In this document: piece after piece, positions 10,758 to 22,955 of the stretch
Numbering within the stretch: position 1 is the first letter of the stretch
Layout of the letters: each line of letters starts with the position of its first letter
Assembly (NCBI GenBank): GCA_964035575.1
Contig: OZ037852.1
Span: forward strand, 1,426,001-1,490,000
DNA: 64,000 nucleotides
From: Rhynchopus sp. YZ270_cl-10
Lineage: Eukaryota; Euglenozoa; Diplonemea; Diplonemida; Diplonemidae
Direction: 5' to 3'
Translations under genes and position numbers: made by a program
Notes under the pieces: generated by a model
Databases searched by the model: none
What the model was told of the DNA's origin: nothing
The model's input: only the letters and a program-made list of their open reading frames with translations

Positions 10758-11913
10758 TTTTGTCTCTCAAATTTTCTTTTCTTTTTCTTTTTTTCCATTT
10801 ATAGATGTGTGTTTGAATCACAACTTTCACCATTTTTTTGTTTTATTTTTTTTTTGCTTCGTTTGGACAAAAAACCAACCTCTCAAGGCTTCTTTTTTTT
10901 TTGTTCGAACGATTTTTTTTTTCTTTTCCCGAACAAAAAAACAAGGCTCGACTGCACATAGTGGGGGGAGATCTGTGCAGCCTGTATGTTCCCCCCGATT
11001 TTCGTGGTAAATGGGGAGGCGCTTCCGTTTAACGGCAACCCACAAGAGTAGAACAACAACCAAACTTTTGAGAAACAGACGCCAATGAGACCTAGAGTCT
11101 CTCTTCTTACTTGTGTGCTACAGACAAACATGACAACGCTAACCACGACTGCCACGGCAGAGCGGGGTCCCTAACGGTTCACTGGGGGGGATCCACATAG
11201 ATAAAGAAAACAAAAAATACGAAAGCAAGGAAGAAAACCAGTAAAAAAAAAAAAAAAAAAAAAAAAAAAGGCCAACAAAATTTCATTATCTTTATTTGGG
11301 GGGGCAATCCGTCCCATAGCCCCCTCTCCCCAAGAGAAAAAAAAAAGTATCTGTGTGTGTGGGGGGTTTTTTTTTTGACTTCATCTGCAACGACCCTTTC
11401 CCCGCAACTCCTTCAGGACAGCTACGCAGAGGTTTGCATCTCCACATTCCGTTCTCCTTTACCATATGCCCCTAGGCTACGAACGACACTTATAACAAAC
11501 AGAGCACAAAGTAGTCTTTCAAAACAAACCAAAACGTTTTCAAAGTCCGTTTGTCAGTCTCGGCGGCGATCGTGTTCAAGCCGGACAAAGATCCTTCATA
11601 TTCCTGCCAGGTGGTCCGTGGCTCCAGCAGTTCACGCAGTGTCGGAGAAGTGCTCTACCAATGCTGTAATCCTGGGGAAAGAGTAACGTAAACCAGACTT
11701 TTTCCTACCTCACGAGGACGAAGTTGTGGGGGTCGGGTACACTCATTTCCTTTTGCGTCCGTCATTTTCTTCTTTAGCTTCTCTTTATGATCTACCATAC
11801 CATCTTACTCTTTCCCACTTCCTGTCGGAACACCCGAGAAGGTTATCTGCCCATATCTATATGTACTCCTATCCTATCTTCATACACACCCCCTTCAGGA
11901 AGGACACAACACA

Positions 11914-14900
11914 ATGATGGATCTTGACTCCCCTCCAGGCGCGCAGGAAGAGACAAATGTGGAGACTGCTCCAGCACCGACACCACCGCCACCTGCGGTC
12001 GCTGCGCCGGTGATGGAAGCAAAGACCCGGATCGAAGTGTGCGTTCGGGTGCGTCCAGAAAATGCGTTTGAGCAGTCGCAGTCGCGACACCGTAATATCA
12101 TTCAGGTGCAGGACAATGTTATTTTTATTGATCCCGATCCGGGCAACCGTACGATCCCCGGGAGCAAGCGCCGCCGCAAGCTGGAGTACGGCTTCGACAC
12201 TGTGTTCGGGCCAAACACCTCGCAGCAGGAGGTCTTCGACGGCACCGTCAAGGAGCTCATTCCGTCGCTCTTCGCTGGCTACAACTCCTCTGTCTTCTGC
12301 TACGGCGCAACCGGCGCAGGCAAGACACACACCATGATGGGCGACGAACTCTCCATGCCCGGCGTCATCCCCCTCGCAGTGGCTGGACTCTTCAAGCAGG
12401 CTGAGCTGGAGCAGGGCGCACGCCACGTCCAGCTCTCGCTCGCATACTGCGAGATTTACAACGAAACCATCCGCGACCTGCTTGCCGAGAAGCAAAAGCC
12501 GCTTGACTTCAGGGTCGGTGAAAGCGGTGGGCAGGTAGCCGGGCTGACCTGGTGGGAGCCGGGAAGCGCGGTGGAAGTGCTGCGTCTGGTGTCTATCGGA
12601 AACTCCAAGCGTGTCAAGGCAGAAACGAATGTCAACGAAGCGTCGTCCCGAAGCCACGCCATCCTCCAGCTAGTGGTCAAGACCAAGCCGCTTGGTGCGG
12701 AGATCAACAGCGTCTCACAGATAGGAAAGTTATCTCTCATCGATTTGGCAGGCTCCGAGCGTGCAGCTGCCACAGAAAACCGGGGCATGCGCTTAAAGGA
12801 GGGTGCAAACATCAACAAATCTCTTCTTGCTTTGGGCAACGTCATCAACAGCCTTGCCGCAAAGAAACGCAAGGCGACCTTTATCGGGTACAGAGACTCC
12901 AAACTGACCCGCATGCTGCAAGACTCTCTCGGAGGAAACTGCCGGACCCTCATGATCGCGAACATCAGCCCCTCCTTTTTGACGTACGAAGACACACATA
13001 ACACTCTCAAATACTCGAACCGCGCGCAGTCCATTCAGGTCACCCTTAAGAAGAATACTACTGTCATTTCGGCTCATATCAGCAAATACAAATCGATTAT
13101 TGAGTCGCTTCAGGGGCAGGTATCGAGCCTGCAGGACCAGCTTATGTTGTCGCAGAGTCAATCACAGAAGTTCCGCGTCATTGCGGAGGAGAGAAGAGAC
13201 ACGGCTGCCTCTGATGTAGCACAGCAAGGCGAGCAGAGGCTGAAGGGGCTGTCGGAGGCGTTGCTGACGTTGTTGGGGCGGATCTCCGAGCATGAGACGA
13301 AGAGGAATGAATCGCTTCTGCAGCTTCGGTTGGGGCATGCGGAGATCCTCCGGTGGAAGCATACTGCATCCGGAAACGGGCAAGAACCGGTGCGCATTGT
13401 GACTCTCAAGGCCGACATTGTCATGCTGCAAAGCCAAGTCGCCGTCGCAGACTGTGAACTGCAAACCGCAAAGGCAGACTACCAGGTCGCCATCCGGCAG
13501 CTCTCAGACTTCACCGCGACGCTGCCTCTGCAGAATGCGGCGGATCAGAAGTTCTTAGGGGGGCTTCTCCGTGAACACCAGCTCCGCATGGATAAGGCGC
13601 AGTCCGAATCCTACGTGCAATACCACAAAAGCCGTGAACAGCATTGGGAGCAACGCTTCCACGAATTAGAGCAGACCTGGAACGAAATGACCTGCCGCCT
13701 CTCCGACACCCTCAAGCGTGGCGGCACTGCAGACGACGTGAAGGCGACCCTCTCCGTGGGACGCAAGTGGAAGCTCCTGTCTGAGGCGGTCGATGCTTCG
13801 AGTGTCGACAACCTTTTGCAGGAGGAGGTGCACACCGAGGCGATGGAGGTCGACGACTCGCTGGTCCCTCTTGCAGACTCCAGCAGCCCGCAGTACCCAG
13901 AGCGGCCTAGCTTTGGGCTGGGTCTCAACTATCTGGAACGTCCGAAACGACCGACCGTTTCGCAACGCCCGGACATCAGCAACAATGTCACTGAGAGCAA
14001 ACCTGCGAGAATCGCCAGCGGCAGTGGTAATGGCGGCGGCAGTGGCAGTGGTGACCGCCCTGCCCCCCGCAGGGTACCCTCATACATGAAAGCAACCAAC
14101 TCCTCCGTCCGCTTCAAGAAGGAGAAGCGCACCGCAGCACCACCCCCACCTCCAATGGACGCAAACGACGTCGCCACAGAGCCGCCACGCTGCAAAGGTG
14201 TACCACGTACCCCCAACGCATCTGGGAGCAGCCCTTCCTTTTTGAAGCCAACACGGTCTGCAGTGGCTAGGGCACACACAAAGCGTGTGGAAGGCCCACC
14301 AGCAGAGATGCCGAACGACCCACGTACAAACCTGCTGGAAGAGAGGAGGAGGCAGAGGAAGCTGGCGCAGGTGGAGGGAGGGGGAGGAGGAGGAGGAGGG
14401 GGTAGCAGTGCAGCAACAACGCCCGCCGAGGTGCACCCCCTCCAGCAGCAGCAGGTGAACACAATACACACAACGCTGCCGCAGCAGGGTCTCAAGCACC
14501 CCCTCGGGGTCTCGGCGTCGCAGGTATATGATTTTTTTTTTGTACTGTCATGAGTGGGCTTTCATTACAAAGACCACATCATTTTCCGTGTGATAATGTT
14601 GGAACGGTAGAACATTTTTAAAACGTTCCAACATTATTTCGTTAACGCTAACCACAACCACCACAGGCATTGCGCGGCAGGAAGCGCCCCCATGGCAGCC
14701 CAGAAGACCTTGAAGAACACCAGCCAAAGGTACGATACAATTTTTTTTTTGAGTATTTTTTTCTCTCCAGTCAGGCCACTCTCCATTCGGGGAAACTTCA
14801 TTCGAGTGAGGTTGGGTCTACTGTGTGTTGTAAGTAACCTAGAAACTTTTTCTTTCTTTTTTATATGAATCTAACTTTTTTTTCCCCTTCAACTTCAACA

Positions 14901-14960
14901 CTTCACCACTCTCCCCTCCAACAGCGTGGAAGGCTCAGCGATGAGTTTGTAAATCTATAG
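11914..14960 (+). CDS. kinesin-8-like motor protein, three exons
   Basis: ATP-driven microtubule motor of 902 residues. Exons are 11914-14523, 14667-14729 and 14925-14960; both introns are phase 0 (GTATAT...CACAG and GTACGA...ACAG) and the joined frame ends at TAG. The motor domain spans about residues 35-375, with P-loop GATGAGKT at 131-138, switch I NEASSRSH at 241-248 and switch II DLAGSE at 277-282. The sequence after the motor (RAQSIQVTLKKNTTVISAHI) matches the kinesin-8/Kip3 neck, and short coiled coils follow. A low-complexity tail has Pro-, Gly-Ser- and poly-Gly runs, and exon 2 adds a basic RGRKRP motif that could be a nuclear signal. Family members usually act at microtubule plus ends, in spindle or cilium length control. 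The start was chosen at the ATG before the Pro-rich leader; ATG ATG is tandem. The subfamily is inferred from the neck. Intron 1 carries a 45-bp palindrome. Confidence 0.92.
14593..14637. repeat. palindrome inside kinesin intron 1
   Basis: ATAATGTTGGAACG and its exact complement CGTTCCAACATTAT enclose 17 bases. It resembles a minimal TIR element; no target duplication is visible. It lies wholly inside intron 1. Confidence 0.65.
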
Positions 14961-15779
14961 ATATTCCCCACAACTTCCCCACAAACTTGCTCAAGAAAAT
15001 GCAAGCAAAACAAAACGAAAACAAAAACCTTCAAAAGAAAAAAAAGCGAGTGCAAAGCGCACTACTAACTCCCCACAATAGAACTCTAGACTTTGCCCGT
15101 CCCTCTCATTCCCCATCGGGGATCCCCTCTCCCCCCTCCTCGCCCCGCCCCATTGTTTAGAAGAGAGCTCTCACAAAGGTTCTATTCATACATTAATGAC
15201 ATTTGCATTTTTTTTTAAACTGCTGCTGGAGAGTCCTGACCACGGCGCACGAAACCAACTGATCCAAAAAAAGCAAAACAAATAAAAACAAATAAAAAAC
15301 CCCTTGTTTTTCTCTTTTTTCACATTTTTGCAGGGGTCTCAAACGTGTTGAAATTAAGTGTTTGTATCGTATCAACACCAATCGGTATAAGTGTATAGCG
15401 TGAATGTTAAAAAAAAAGAATGCAACGGTGCCCAATACCGGCGCTATTTTAAAAATAGGTTGCAATGCAATGATAATGAACCCCCTGCGTCTGCTTATTG
15501 TAGGGGGTGGGTGAGGCGGTTTTTTTTGCACGTTGTGAATAATTAATTTAGATTTTAGAGTTGCCCCGCGTACTAGTGTTTTCTAGGAGAGGGTGTTTTT
15601 TCCTTCTTTTTCTTTGCACTTCAAATTTCTCTTAGATCCTTCCCCACCCCCCCGCGTCTCCCAATCTCTCCCATCTTCCCCGGCATAAGAAAAAAAAGGG
15701 GAAAAAAAACGCTCCACCAACATTTGTTTATTTTGTTAAAACTGCCCAGAGAAGGGCCTCCAGCCGTTTTTATACTTTT

Positions 15780-15945
15780 TTGCCGCCTCATGAAATGAAG
15801 GAGGAAAATAGAAACAAAAGCATTTTTTTTTTTTGAACACACTATGCAGTTCTGGGGGACAGAACCGCGCTGCAGAGCCACTCCTCACCCAAACAGGTCG
15901 AGGTGTTCCGTGTTTGGCGTTTCACCACAACCTGTCTCCCATGGG
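15780..15945 (+). repeat. dispersed repeat, copy 1
   Basis: About 165 bp matching 20448-20600 with few differences apart from homopolymer length. The best-conserved part includes CAGAACCGCGCTGCAGAGCC and CAAACAGGTCGAGGTGT. A short piece of it (GTTTCACCACAACCT) recurs near 25224. Its nature is unknown and it has no TIRs. Confidence 0.65.
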
Positions 15946-15980
15946 TTGTTATTGTGTGATGAGTGTTAAGTGTCTATAAA

Positions 15981-16010
15981 GTGACTAAGCACGAGAGGCT
16001 TAGGGTCATC
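15981..16010 (+). repeat. stem-loop repeat, CTAAGC/GCTTAG
   Basis: Outer GTGA pairs with TCAT, using one G-U. The inner stem CTAAGC (15985-15990) pairs with GCTTAG (15998-16003), and the loop is ACGAGAG. This is one of the clearest copies. Confidence 0.75.
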
Positions 16011-16273
16011 TTATAAACAATTCTTCTATTTTTCTTGATAAACGATTAGAAGAGGGGGGTAATTCTCCTGTGGGGGTATGGGTGGTATCTACTCTCTCTA
16101 ATTTTCTTTTTGCAGGAAAAAAAAAAGCGCAGGAATGGCAGACATTCACCATTTCAAGTTTTTTGTTGTCATCACTCGAGTCGTCTTCGCTGATCCATCA
16201 TCCTTTCCTCAGCCTTTTTTGCGCCATTTTTGCGAGGATTTTCCTTCATCGCTTCCTGCTATGTTTGCACGAC

Positions 16274-16327
16274 CATGCTTGCATGCTTGCATGCTTGCAT
16301 GCTTGCATGCTTGCATGCTTGCATGCA
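16274..16327 (+). repeat. 8-bp tandem repeat, CATGCTTG unit
   Basis: About 6.5 tandem copies of CATGCTTG, rich in GCATGC palindromes, about 400 bp upstream of the phosphodiesterase start. Confidence 0.9.
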
Positions 16328-16718
16328 ATGCTGCAAATGATTCACCACACACGCTAATTTTCTTCTACTTAGGTTTCCTTTTACGTCTTCTGTTGTTGGC
16401 CTGCGAGGGCACTTTGTGCTTTCACCCAACTGTGTGTCAGGAGGTACCTGCATTAATAACTTTACTTTCTTCTACTACTTAATCTTCAAACACAACAGAA
16501 TACACCCACACACACACACACCCCTCACCCTTTCCCACACCTCCCACCCCCTCTACACACAACGAGGATTGCCGGCTGTGTGTCTGGCCTTGCCAACCCT
16601 CTCCGTTCTGGTGCGAGGGGGGGGCGAGATAGGGGGAATACTAAAACCCTTTTATCCTTTTTGACCCACCCCCACCCCCTCTTTTCTCTCTTAACAATAG
16701 GCGAATAAAGCTGTCAGG

Positions 16719-19357
16719 ATGGGGTGTGGCTCGAGCCACACGGCACCACCGGAGCGTGGTACGGCGACGGAGGATAAGAAGGGGAACCAACCGACCCCCC
16801 CAGAGAAGCACCCCAACACAAAATCAGGCCAGCAGCAAGGGGCGCAGCCACAGAGCAATGTGGCGGACAACAACACCACCGCGCGGCCAGCCGCAAAAAC
16901 AACCCCACCATCAGCAGCGTCGAGCAACCTCCCCGGATGCAAAGCGGGCAAAGACAAATACATGGCACTTCCGTGCATGCGTGCCTGCGACCAAGATGGA
17001 AAGCTTTATTACCTTGCCTGTTTTTGCAATGACTTTAATGATTTGAGTGGCCTCAGTGTTGTTTGCCGGAGTGTCACCGGGACGGTGTGGATGCGCTCTA
17101 TGACAGACGAAGAGGTGGAGACGTGGAAGGTGTCATCAAACATCCAGATGGCGTGGTCCGCCTTCTGGCGTTCCCTTAACGCTGCCTTTGTGAAGAGCGA
17201 GCCGCCACGCGCCATTGCCACGACCGGGAACAAACGCCGTCTTGACATTCCACTGCGACTGAATAAGGACAAAAGCGCGCTCATCTCCATCGAGCTCGCA
17301 AACTGCGGCGACGACGACTCGCTGACCCACCAGCACTTCTTCCTCCCCTTCCTCTCTGCGTACACCAAAAGGAACCAAACACCCCCTCCCAATGCAGAGG
17401 TCCTCAACGTGACGGAGGGGCGCATCAACATCATTGAGGTGACCTTGGAGAGCCGTGAGGAGTCGATAGAAACCAAGGGCAAGATTCTAGATGGGCTGCG
17501 TGCAGAAGCAAAGGAATGCCAGGCAGAGCAAGGCGTCACAACAGGCACGGTAGACAGAATGGAGAAGCAGGTGCGCAAAGCCATCAAATTCTGCGAGCAC
17601 GGCCGCGAGGTGCACCACCTCGACGGCCTCTACAATGAAGGCGGTGCGCGCTCCTTCCAGCACATCCCCTGGGCCATCGAGCACGAACCCGTCTACGTCG
17701 ACACCCGCGACGAGATCCTCAACCTCCTCGTCGAAAAGTACGAAAGCGTCGACGGCAGCCACGTCCCCAAAACCGTCATCCCCACCGACCCAAAAGCAGT
17801 CGAGATTCTCAAAGGTGTTGAAGACCAAGCAACGGTGTGGCGTGTCCTTGAAAGCCTTGACAGGCTTGATGAAAACGGCTTTGATGCGTTTGAGCTGGAT
17901 GAGTTGACGAAGGGTGGTATGCAAAAAAAAACACCTTTTTCTGTACTTCATTCACTGAGGTCCTCCCCCCCCACACAGAAAGGGTTCACCTTCTCCCAGA
18001 CACACCTGAACCCCCTCATAGCTACTGACCTTTTTTTTTACACCCCCCCCCCGGAAAGGAAACACATGAAAATACATGAACATCCAAAACCCTTTACACC
18101 AACCCCCCCTCACAGGCGCGCTCCTCCACACTGCCTGGGCATTGACATTACGATACGGCCTCTGCGAGTACTTCGGGATTGACAAAACAATACTCTACAA
18201 CTTCTGGATGGCTGTGACCGCGGGGTACCACCAGAACCCTTACCACAATGCAGTGCATGCAGCTGATGTCCTGCAGTATACACATTACATCATCGGGCCC
18301 GGCAAGATGGGCAGCTTGACTCGTATGAAGAAAGAAGACGAGCTCGCCTGCATTGTTGCAGCAGGGATCCACGACTACGACCACCCGGGGTTCAACAACC
18401 TCTTCCACACGAAGAGCTCCGCGTACCTCGGGATTTTGTACAACGATCGGTATGGCTCTTCCTACCAAATACTATTAATATTCTTCTACTGCACGGTTTT
18501 TTGGGTGCGATCTGCCACAGAAATTGATCATCTTTTCAATTTTTCCCGGCTTTTTAAAAAGAACCCAACTCAGTGGTTTTGAGAAGAGGCTCATGTACCC
18601 CTTTTTTGCTTTTCCCGTTGCTCATGAATCATTATTAGCGTGCTCACCGTATGTAACAATCCTATCAGGTCGATCCTAGAGAACCACCACTGCTCTTGTG
18701 TGTTCGAGCTGATCCGACACCCTAAGTTTAATATCATGGCGTCGCTCACGGACGACCAGAAGAAGGAGGTGCGAGACATCATTGTCGAGTTGCTGCTCTC
18801 CACGGATATGGGCAACCATGCAAAGATCTTCAGCCAGTTCCGCCGGCGGGCAGCAGAAAACCCTGATTGGTATTCCCGCAGGGAGGACGTTAAGTTGGGC
18901 ATGGTCATGGCCATCAAGGTATGAATAAAGACGCTTTTGGTCTCAAGAGATATGGAGGAGACCTTCCCCCCTTTTTTTTGACGTTTTTTTGGGAAACAGA
19001 ATTGTGAGATTGTTCACTTTTTTTTATCCATGTAAAACTCTACAGATGGCGGATATCGGAAACTGCAGCAGACCAAAATCGCTTTATTTGAAATGGGCGG
19101 ACCGCATTGCTGAGGAGTTCTACGTGCAGGGTGATGTGGAGAAGAGACTGAGCCTCTCAGTATCCCCTTTCATGGACAGAAAATCGCACTCTGCCGACTT
19201 TTCCAAAGGGCAAATGTCCTTCATGAACTACATCGTGCTTCCCATGTTTGATGACGTGGCCCAGCTGCTTCCGTCCCTCCAGCACCTGGTCACCCAATGT
19301 ACCGCGAACCGTTCGATCTGGTCCAACGAGGAAATCATCGGAACTGAAACAAAGTGA
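16719..19357 (+). CDS. class I cyclic-nucleotide phosphodiesterase, four exons
   Basis: Predicted to hydrolyse cAMP and/or cGMP. Exons 16719-17916, 18116-18449, 18669-18918 and 19046-19357 join in frame to 697 residues. Introns are 199, 219 and 127 nt, all GT-AG, in phases 1, 2 and 0. The catalytic domain is the C-terminal half: YHNAVHAADV, the metal-binding signature HDYDHPGFNN, YNDRSILENHH across the exon 2/3 junction, ADIGNCSRP supplying a metal-binding Asp, and a Gln in FSKGQMSFMNYIVLP at the place of the purine-binding glutamine. The N-terminus MGCGSS fits myristoylation at Gly2 with palmitoylation at Cys3, so membrane anchoring is likely. Residues about 70-210 form a globular domain I do not firmly recognise, followed by a possible coiled coil (about 230-285). 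Substrate preference cannot be read from sequence. Confidence 0.92.
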
Positions 19358-19534
19358 ACATTATGAAACGCTGAAGAAAATACAAAGAAAATGTCAGGAT
19401 TTTATGTCTTTTTCATCTTTATGTTTTGGGGGAAATGATGAAGTGTAATATATAATTACTAGGTGGGCACAACCCCGTTTTATGAGCATCTTCCAAAGAA
19501 TCGGAAGTTGCAGGGGATGGGGGGATAGGGGGGG

Positions 19535-19649
19535 GCATACCTAGAAGGCGAATTTCGTATTCGCCCTACATTCGGATTCGAATATGGCATATTCGCCTAT
19601 ATTCGGATCCGAATATAGGGCGAATATCATATTCGCTTTCTAGGTATGC
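19535..19649. mobile_element. palindromic mini TIR element, GCATACCTAGAA ends
   Basis: A 115-bp element whose ends GCATACCTAGAARGCGAA are inverted. Internal units are variants of ATATTCG. The GCATAC terminus is shared with the elements at 40230 and 45195, and CTAG is present inside the TIR rather than as a flanking duplication. Confidence 0.7.
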
Positions 19650-20447
19650 TTAGGGGATAGGGGGTAATGCATTTATAAATGTTTGGCAAAAATATTTTCT
19701 CAGAAACAAAGAGTGATGCAGCAGGGAAGGTTTTATTATCAGGGTGCGTGACGAGAACAGCACATCCACTCTTTTTGTACTCGTGCTTTCATCCGGATGG
19801 CTGGCATCGTACAGTGGGTCAGTCGGAGGTGCCTGCATCCACTACAGTCTCTTTTCAAGTATTTTCGTTTTGCATCGCAGCATACTTTGGGAGTATGGCA
19901 ATATCAGATTGAAAACCACGAAAAATGGATACAGGACTGCAAGGTTGGGGGATACACTTTGCCACGAGAGGGCTGTTTGTATTTCAAGTCAAAAAATTTT
20001 ATTGTGTTTCCATTGTTCATGATTTTTACCCATGCCACCATCTCCCCCCTTTTTATAATATTTCAACTCTCAGTGGAAATCGTCATTTTTCCTTATCTTT
20101 CGGGTTTTATTTTTGACAACACTCCGGGGGTTCGATAACCCTGTCAATCGTAGCGATGGCACAAAAAAAAATAAAATAAAATGTGATGGGTCCTATGACA
20201 AACATTACTTTCATTGGTGATTTTTTTCTTTTTTTTTTTTCTTCTTTTTTGTGTCGATAATCGACACGAACACAAATAGAGAAGTGCATATGTGATGTTT
20301 TCCTTCAGTCCTTTTTTTTTTTTTTTTTTATCCCTAGTTTACGTCCCCCATACCCTACGCTTAGGCACTCCCTCGAGAGAGGCAACCCTGTTGCGTTCGT
20401 TATTAGTAGAGTAGAGTAGAGGGTGTTGCTGTAAACAATTTTTTTTT

Positions 20448-20600
20448 TGTTGCCTCATAAAATGAAGGAGGGAAAATAGAAACAAAGCATTTTTTTGAAC
20501 ACACTTTTGCAGTTCTGGGGACAGAACCGCGCTGCAGAGCCGCTCCTCACCCAAACAGGTCGAGGTGTGTGCGTTTCACCACAACCTGTCTGTCACAGGT
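20448..20600 (+). repeat. dispersed repeat, copy 2
   Basis: Same sequence as 15780-15945, starting in the CTCATAAAATGAAGGAGG segment and ending in TTTCACCACAACCTGTCT. Same orientation as copy 1. Confidence 0.65.
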
Positions 20601-21709
20601 TTTATCGTGATAAGTTTCTTTCTTTTGTTTTTTTTTGTCCGTGGCCAGAGCAGGCGATGTTTTTGCACACCCATGTGACCCCACCGTGGAGAGCAATCGG
20701 CTCGCAATCAAAAGAAAATGGAGAAGGGGGGGGGGGGGGGGGGGGGGAGAGCCCTGGTCCGTAGCTATTCCGTGATAGTTTAAAAAAAATCAAACAAATA
20801 TTATTTGTCCGGTGACCACTTCCTTACCCTTCTTACATCCTCCTTCCTCCCCCTCAGGACCCCACCCTGTCTGGCATACAGTAGCTACATTCATATACCC
20901 TGCTTTTTACAGAGTAGCATTTTTGACTTTATTTTATTTTATTTTTCACAAATCAGAAAAGCCACTCCCTCGCTCTCTTCCCACGCAAGTTTTTTTTTTG
21001 TTTGTTTTTTATACTTAGGGTGGTTTTTCCCCCCAGAATCCAAAAAAGAACTAGCACGCAACCACCGACCATAAAAAAAGTTGGCCCACCCTTACAAAAG
21101 CGTAGCTTAAAGGAGAAATTAGTTTTCTCAGATACGGTCGCCAATCATTCCCCCCTCCAGGGAATTGAGCATTCTTGGGAAGGAAAAGCCTGCAGGGTGT
21201 GTGTGTGTGTGTGTGTGTGTTTTTTTTGTGCTAGAAAAGCAATGTTGCTTCTTCAGCGGGGAACATTTTTTTCCCCCACCCTTGGTTATCAATGTTTGCG
21301 TCAGACGATTGAACGGCGAGGCGTTTTGCACATTTACAGGGTGTTTAAAACCGATGTATTAAATTTGTAGTAAAGTTGGTACTCCAGAAATTTAAAAAAT
21401 ACCAAGTACGCAACAAGTACGCAAAATGGGGTTTTCAGGAGCACCAAAACTGTACTAAATTTTTGGGGTGCTGTGCTAGCACCAACACTGCCCTCCCCCC
21501 CCTGAGTCCCCCCCTCTCGCCCTTCGTTTTGCCATGGTTGCAGATGTGTGGTAGCTTCGCGAGGCCTATCTTTCAAGTTTTCTTTCCCGATCTGCCTTTG
21601 GGTGACCTTTGGGGCGACTTAAGCACACGAGGGGCTTAAGTCTTACCAAATTTTGTTCCCCTCCCCTCTGTGTCCTGCGCTCTGGGATGTGCTATACGAG
21701 CTATCATTT

Positions 21710-21835
21710 TTGAGGTTGCTAAGCCTTACTTTAAACAAGTTGCCACCCACGAGTAGCAATACCACACAAAAAATGCAAACGACTGATGAATAAACCATAA
21801 TAATCTAATCAGACTACGCACTTTGAGGCTTTTGC
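21710..21835 (+). repeat. composite dispersed repeat, copy 2
   Basis: It matches 457-600: a TTGC/GCAA hairpin with the loop CACCCACGAGTA (21740-21759), an ACACAAAAAA tail, CAAACGACT, AATCAGACTA and a decayed CTAAGC-type hairpin. Confidence 0.6.
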
Positions 21836-21847
21836 CCATTTCTTCAA

Positions 21848-21876
21848 GATGTGTGTGCACGAGAGACACGTTCATC
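21848..21876 (+). repeat. stem-loop repeat, GTGT/ACAC
   Basis: GATG (21848-21851) pairs with CATC (21873-21876). GTGT and ACAC flank the loop region containing ACGAGAG. Confidence 0.6.
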
Positions 21877-21961
21877 ATTCAAGTTTTCTCACTTCCCTTG
21901 CTTTGGTGTTCGAAGCACTTTACCCCTTTTAGTGGTGTCCCCAAAATCCCATTTAAAAACA

Positions 21962-21995
<34 letters not shown>

Positions 21996-22955
21996 TACCC
22001 CTTTCGGATACGTTCTCAGTTTAAGAGAGAAAAGAAAAGAAAGGAAATCAAAAACATAAAAAACGGCAACAAATTATTTTAAAAAAAGGGATGTGCTTGT
22101 ACGCACACCAACACTCCATTGTGGAGGCAGTCTTGTTGTTTTTGTTTTGTGTTTTGTTTTTTTTGTGTTTATTTTTTCTTTTTCTTTTTCTTGTCTGTGC
22201 GTGGAGTAGAGGAAAACTTTTTCTAAGGAATTTCCTCTGTCCTCCAGACAAATGAGCGGAGCATTGCGGAGGAACAAATTGTGCATGGAGGGGAAAAAAA
22301 AAAATAATGCCACATTTTTTTCCCCATCAGTCGGAGGTTCTTGCATCAGTAACTACAATTTTTCTTTTTTTTTTTTTTAACGTCTTGCGACATCATTATT
22401 GTCAAGACGAGGGAGAGAATTGATCTGAGGGGACAAAAAAAAAAAAAAAAAAGGCGAAAACATTCAAAACACAGTGAAATGTTGTTCTCTCCTTCTCCCT
22501 CTTTCCTTCTTTCTTTCTTCGCCTTCTTGTGCCCTTTCGTGTGGGTTTTTATTCATACTCTCACCTTTCCAAAAATCCCCAAAAATCCCTCCCTTATTCT
22601 GACACCCATCTCTCTCACAACACAAAGAACAAAAACAAAAAAAAAAAAAAAAAACAAAAACAAAAACAAAAAAAAACAAAAAAAAATATATAAACAAACA
22701 CAAAAACAAACAAACAAAATATTTAAAAAAAAAAAAACAAAAAATAATAAAAAAACAAACAAAAAAAAAAAAAAAAAAAACAAAACAAAACAAACAAAAA
22801 AAATAATAAAAAAAAAAACAAAACAAAACCCATGCAAAAACAACAGAAACAATATTGGCCTCCCTGCTTTATACCTCTTCGATCCTTCGCTCCATCCCCG
22901 CAACCTCGCATATAACACAAAGCATCATCAACCTCACAGCAATACACACAGCACC

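Larger units (their letters stand above)
7253..11913. other. intergenic gene desert upstream of the kinesin gene
   Basis: No gene supported. Contents: hairpin repeats (7287-7313, 8091-8114, 10734-10757), two ACTAATACAACC repeats (7421-7535, 9045-9092), a small inverted repeat at about 9342-9377, a palindromic element (10464-10608), a T30 tract ending at about 10732 and an A27 tract at about 11243-11269. The 11390-11700 part has more balanced composition and could be 5' untranslated or regulatory sequence of the kinesin gene, but no coding signal is convincing. Confidence 0.55.
14961..16718. other. intergenic, kinesin to phosphodiesterase
   Basis: No gene supported. It holds a dispersed repeat (15780-15945), one hairpin repeat (15981-16010), an 8-bp tandem repeat (16274-16327), and a C-rich stretch at about 16505-16560 before the phosphodiesterase start. 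Confidence 0.55.
19358..22955. other. intergenic, phosphodiesterase to ankyrin gene
   Basis: No gene supported. It holds a palindromic element (19535-19649), a dispersed repeat (20448-20600), a G20 run at about 20728-20747, a TG microsatellite at about 21197-21220, a composite repeat (21710-21835), one hairpin (21848-21876), an A31 run at about 21962-21992 and an extreme A-rich tract (22624-22830) just before the ankyrin gene. Confidence 0.55.

Noticed and set aside
11357-11686. 109-residue frame upstream of the kinesin gene
   Set aside because: Composition is plausible, but there are no domains, no splice sites joining it to the motor, and no similarity that I recognise.
22479-22955. N-terminal extension of the first ankyrin gene
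   Set aside because: It translates an A-rich tract into Lys/Asn/Thr runs; the paralogue's conserved leader starts at the ATG at 22956.
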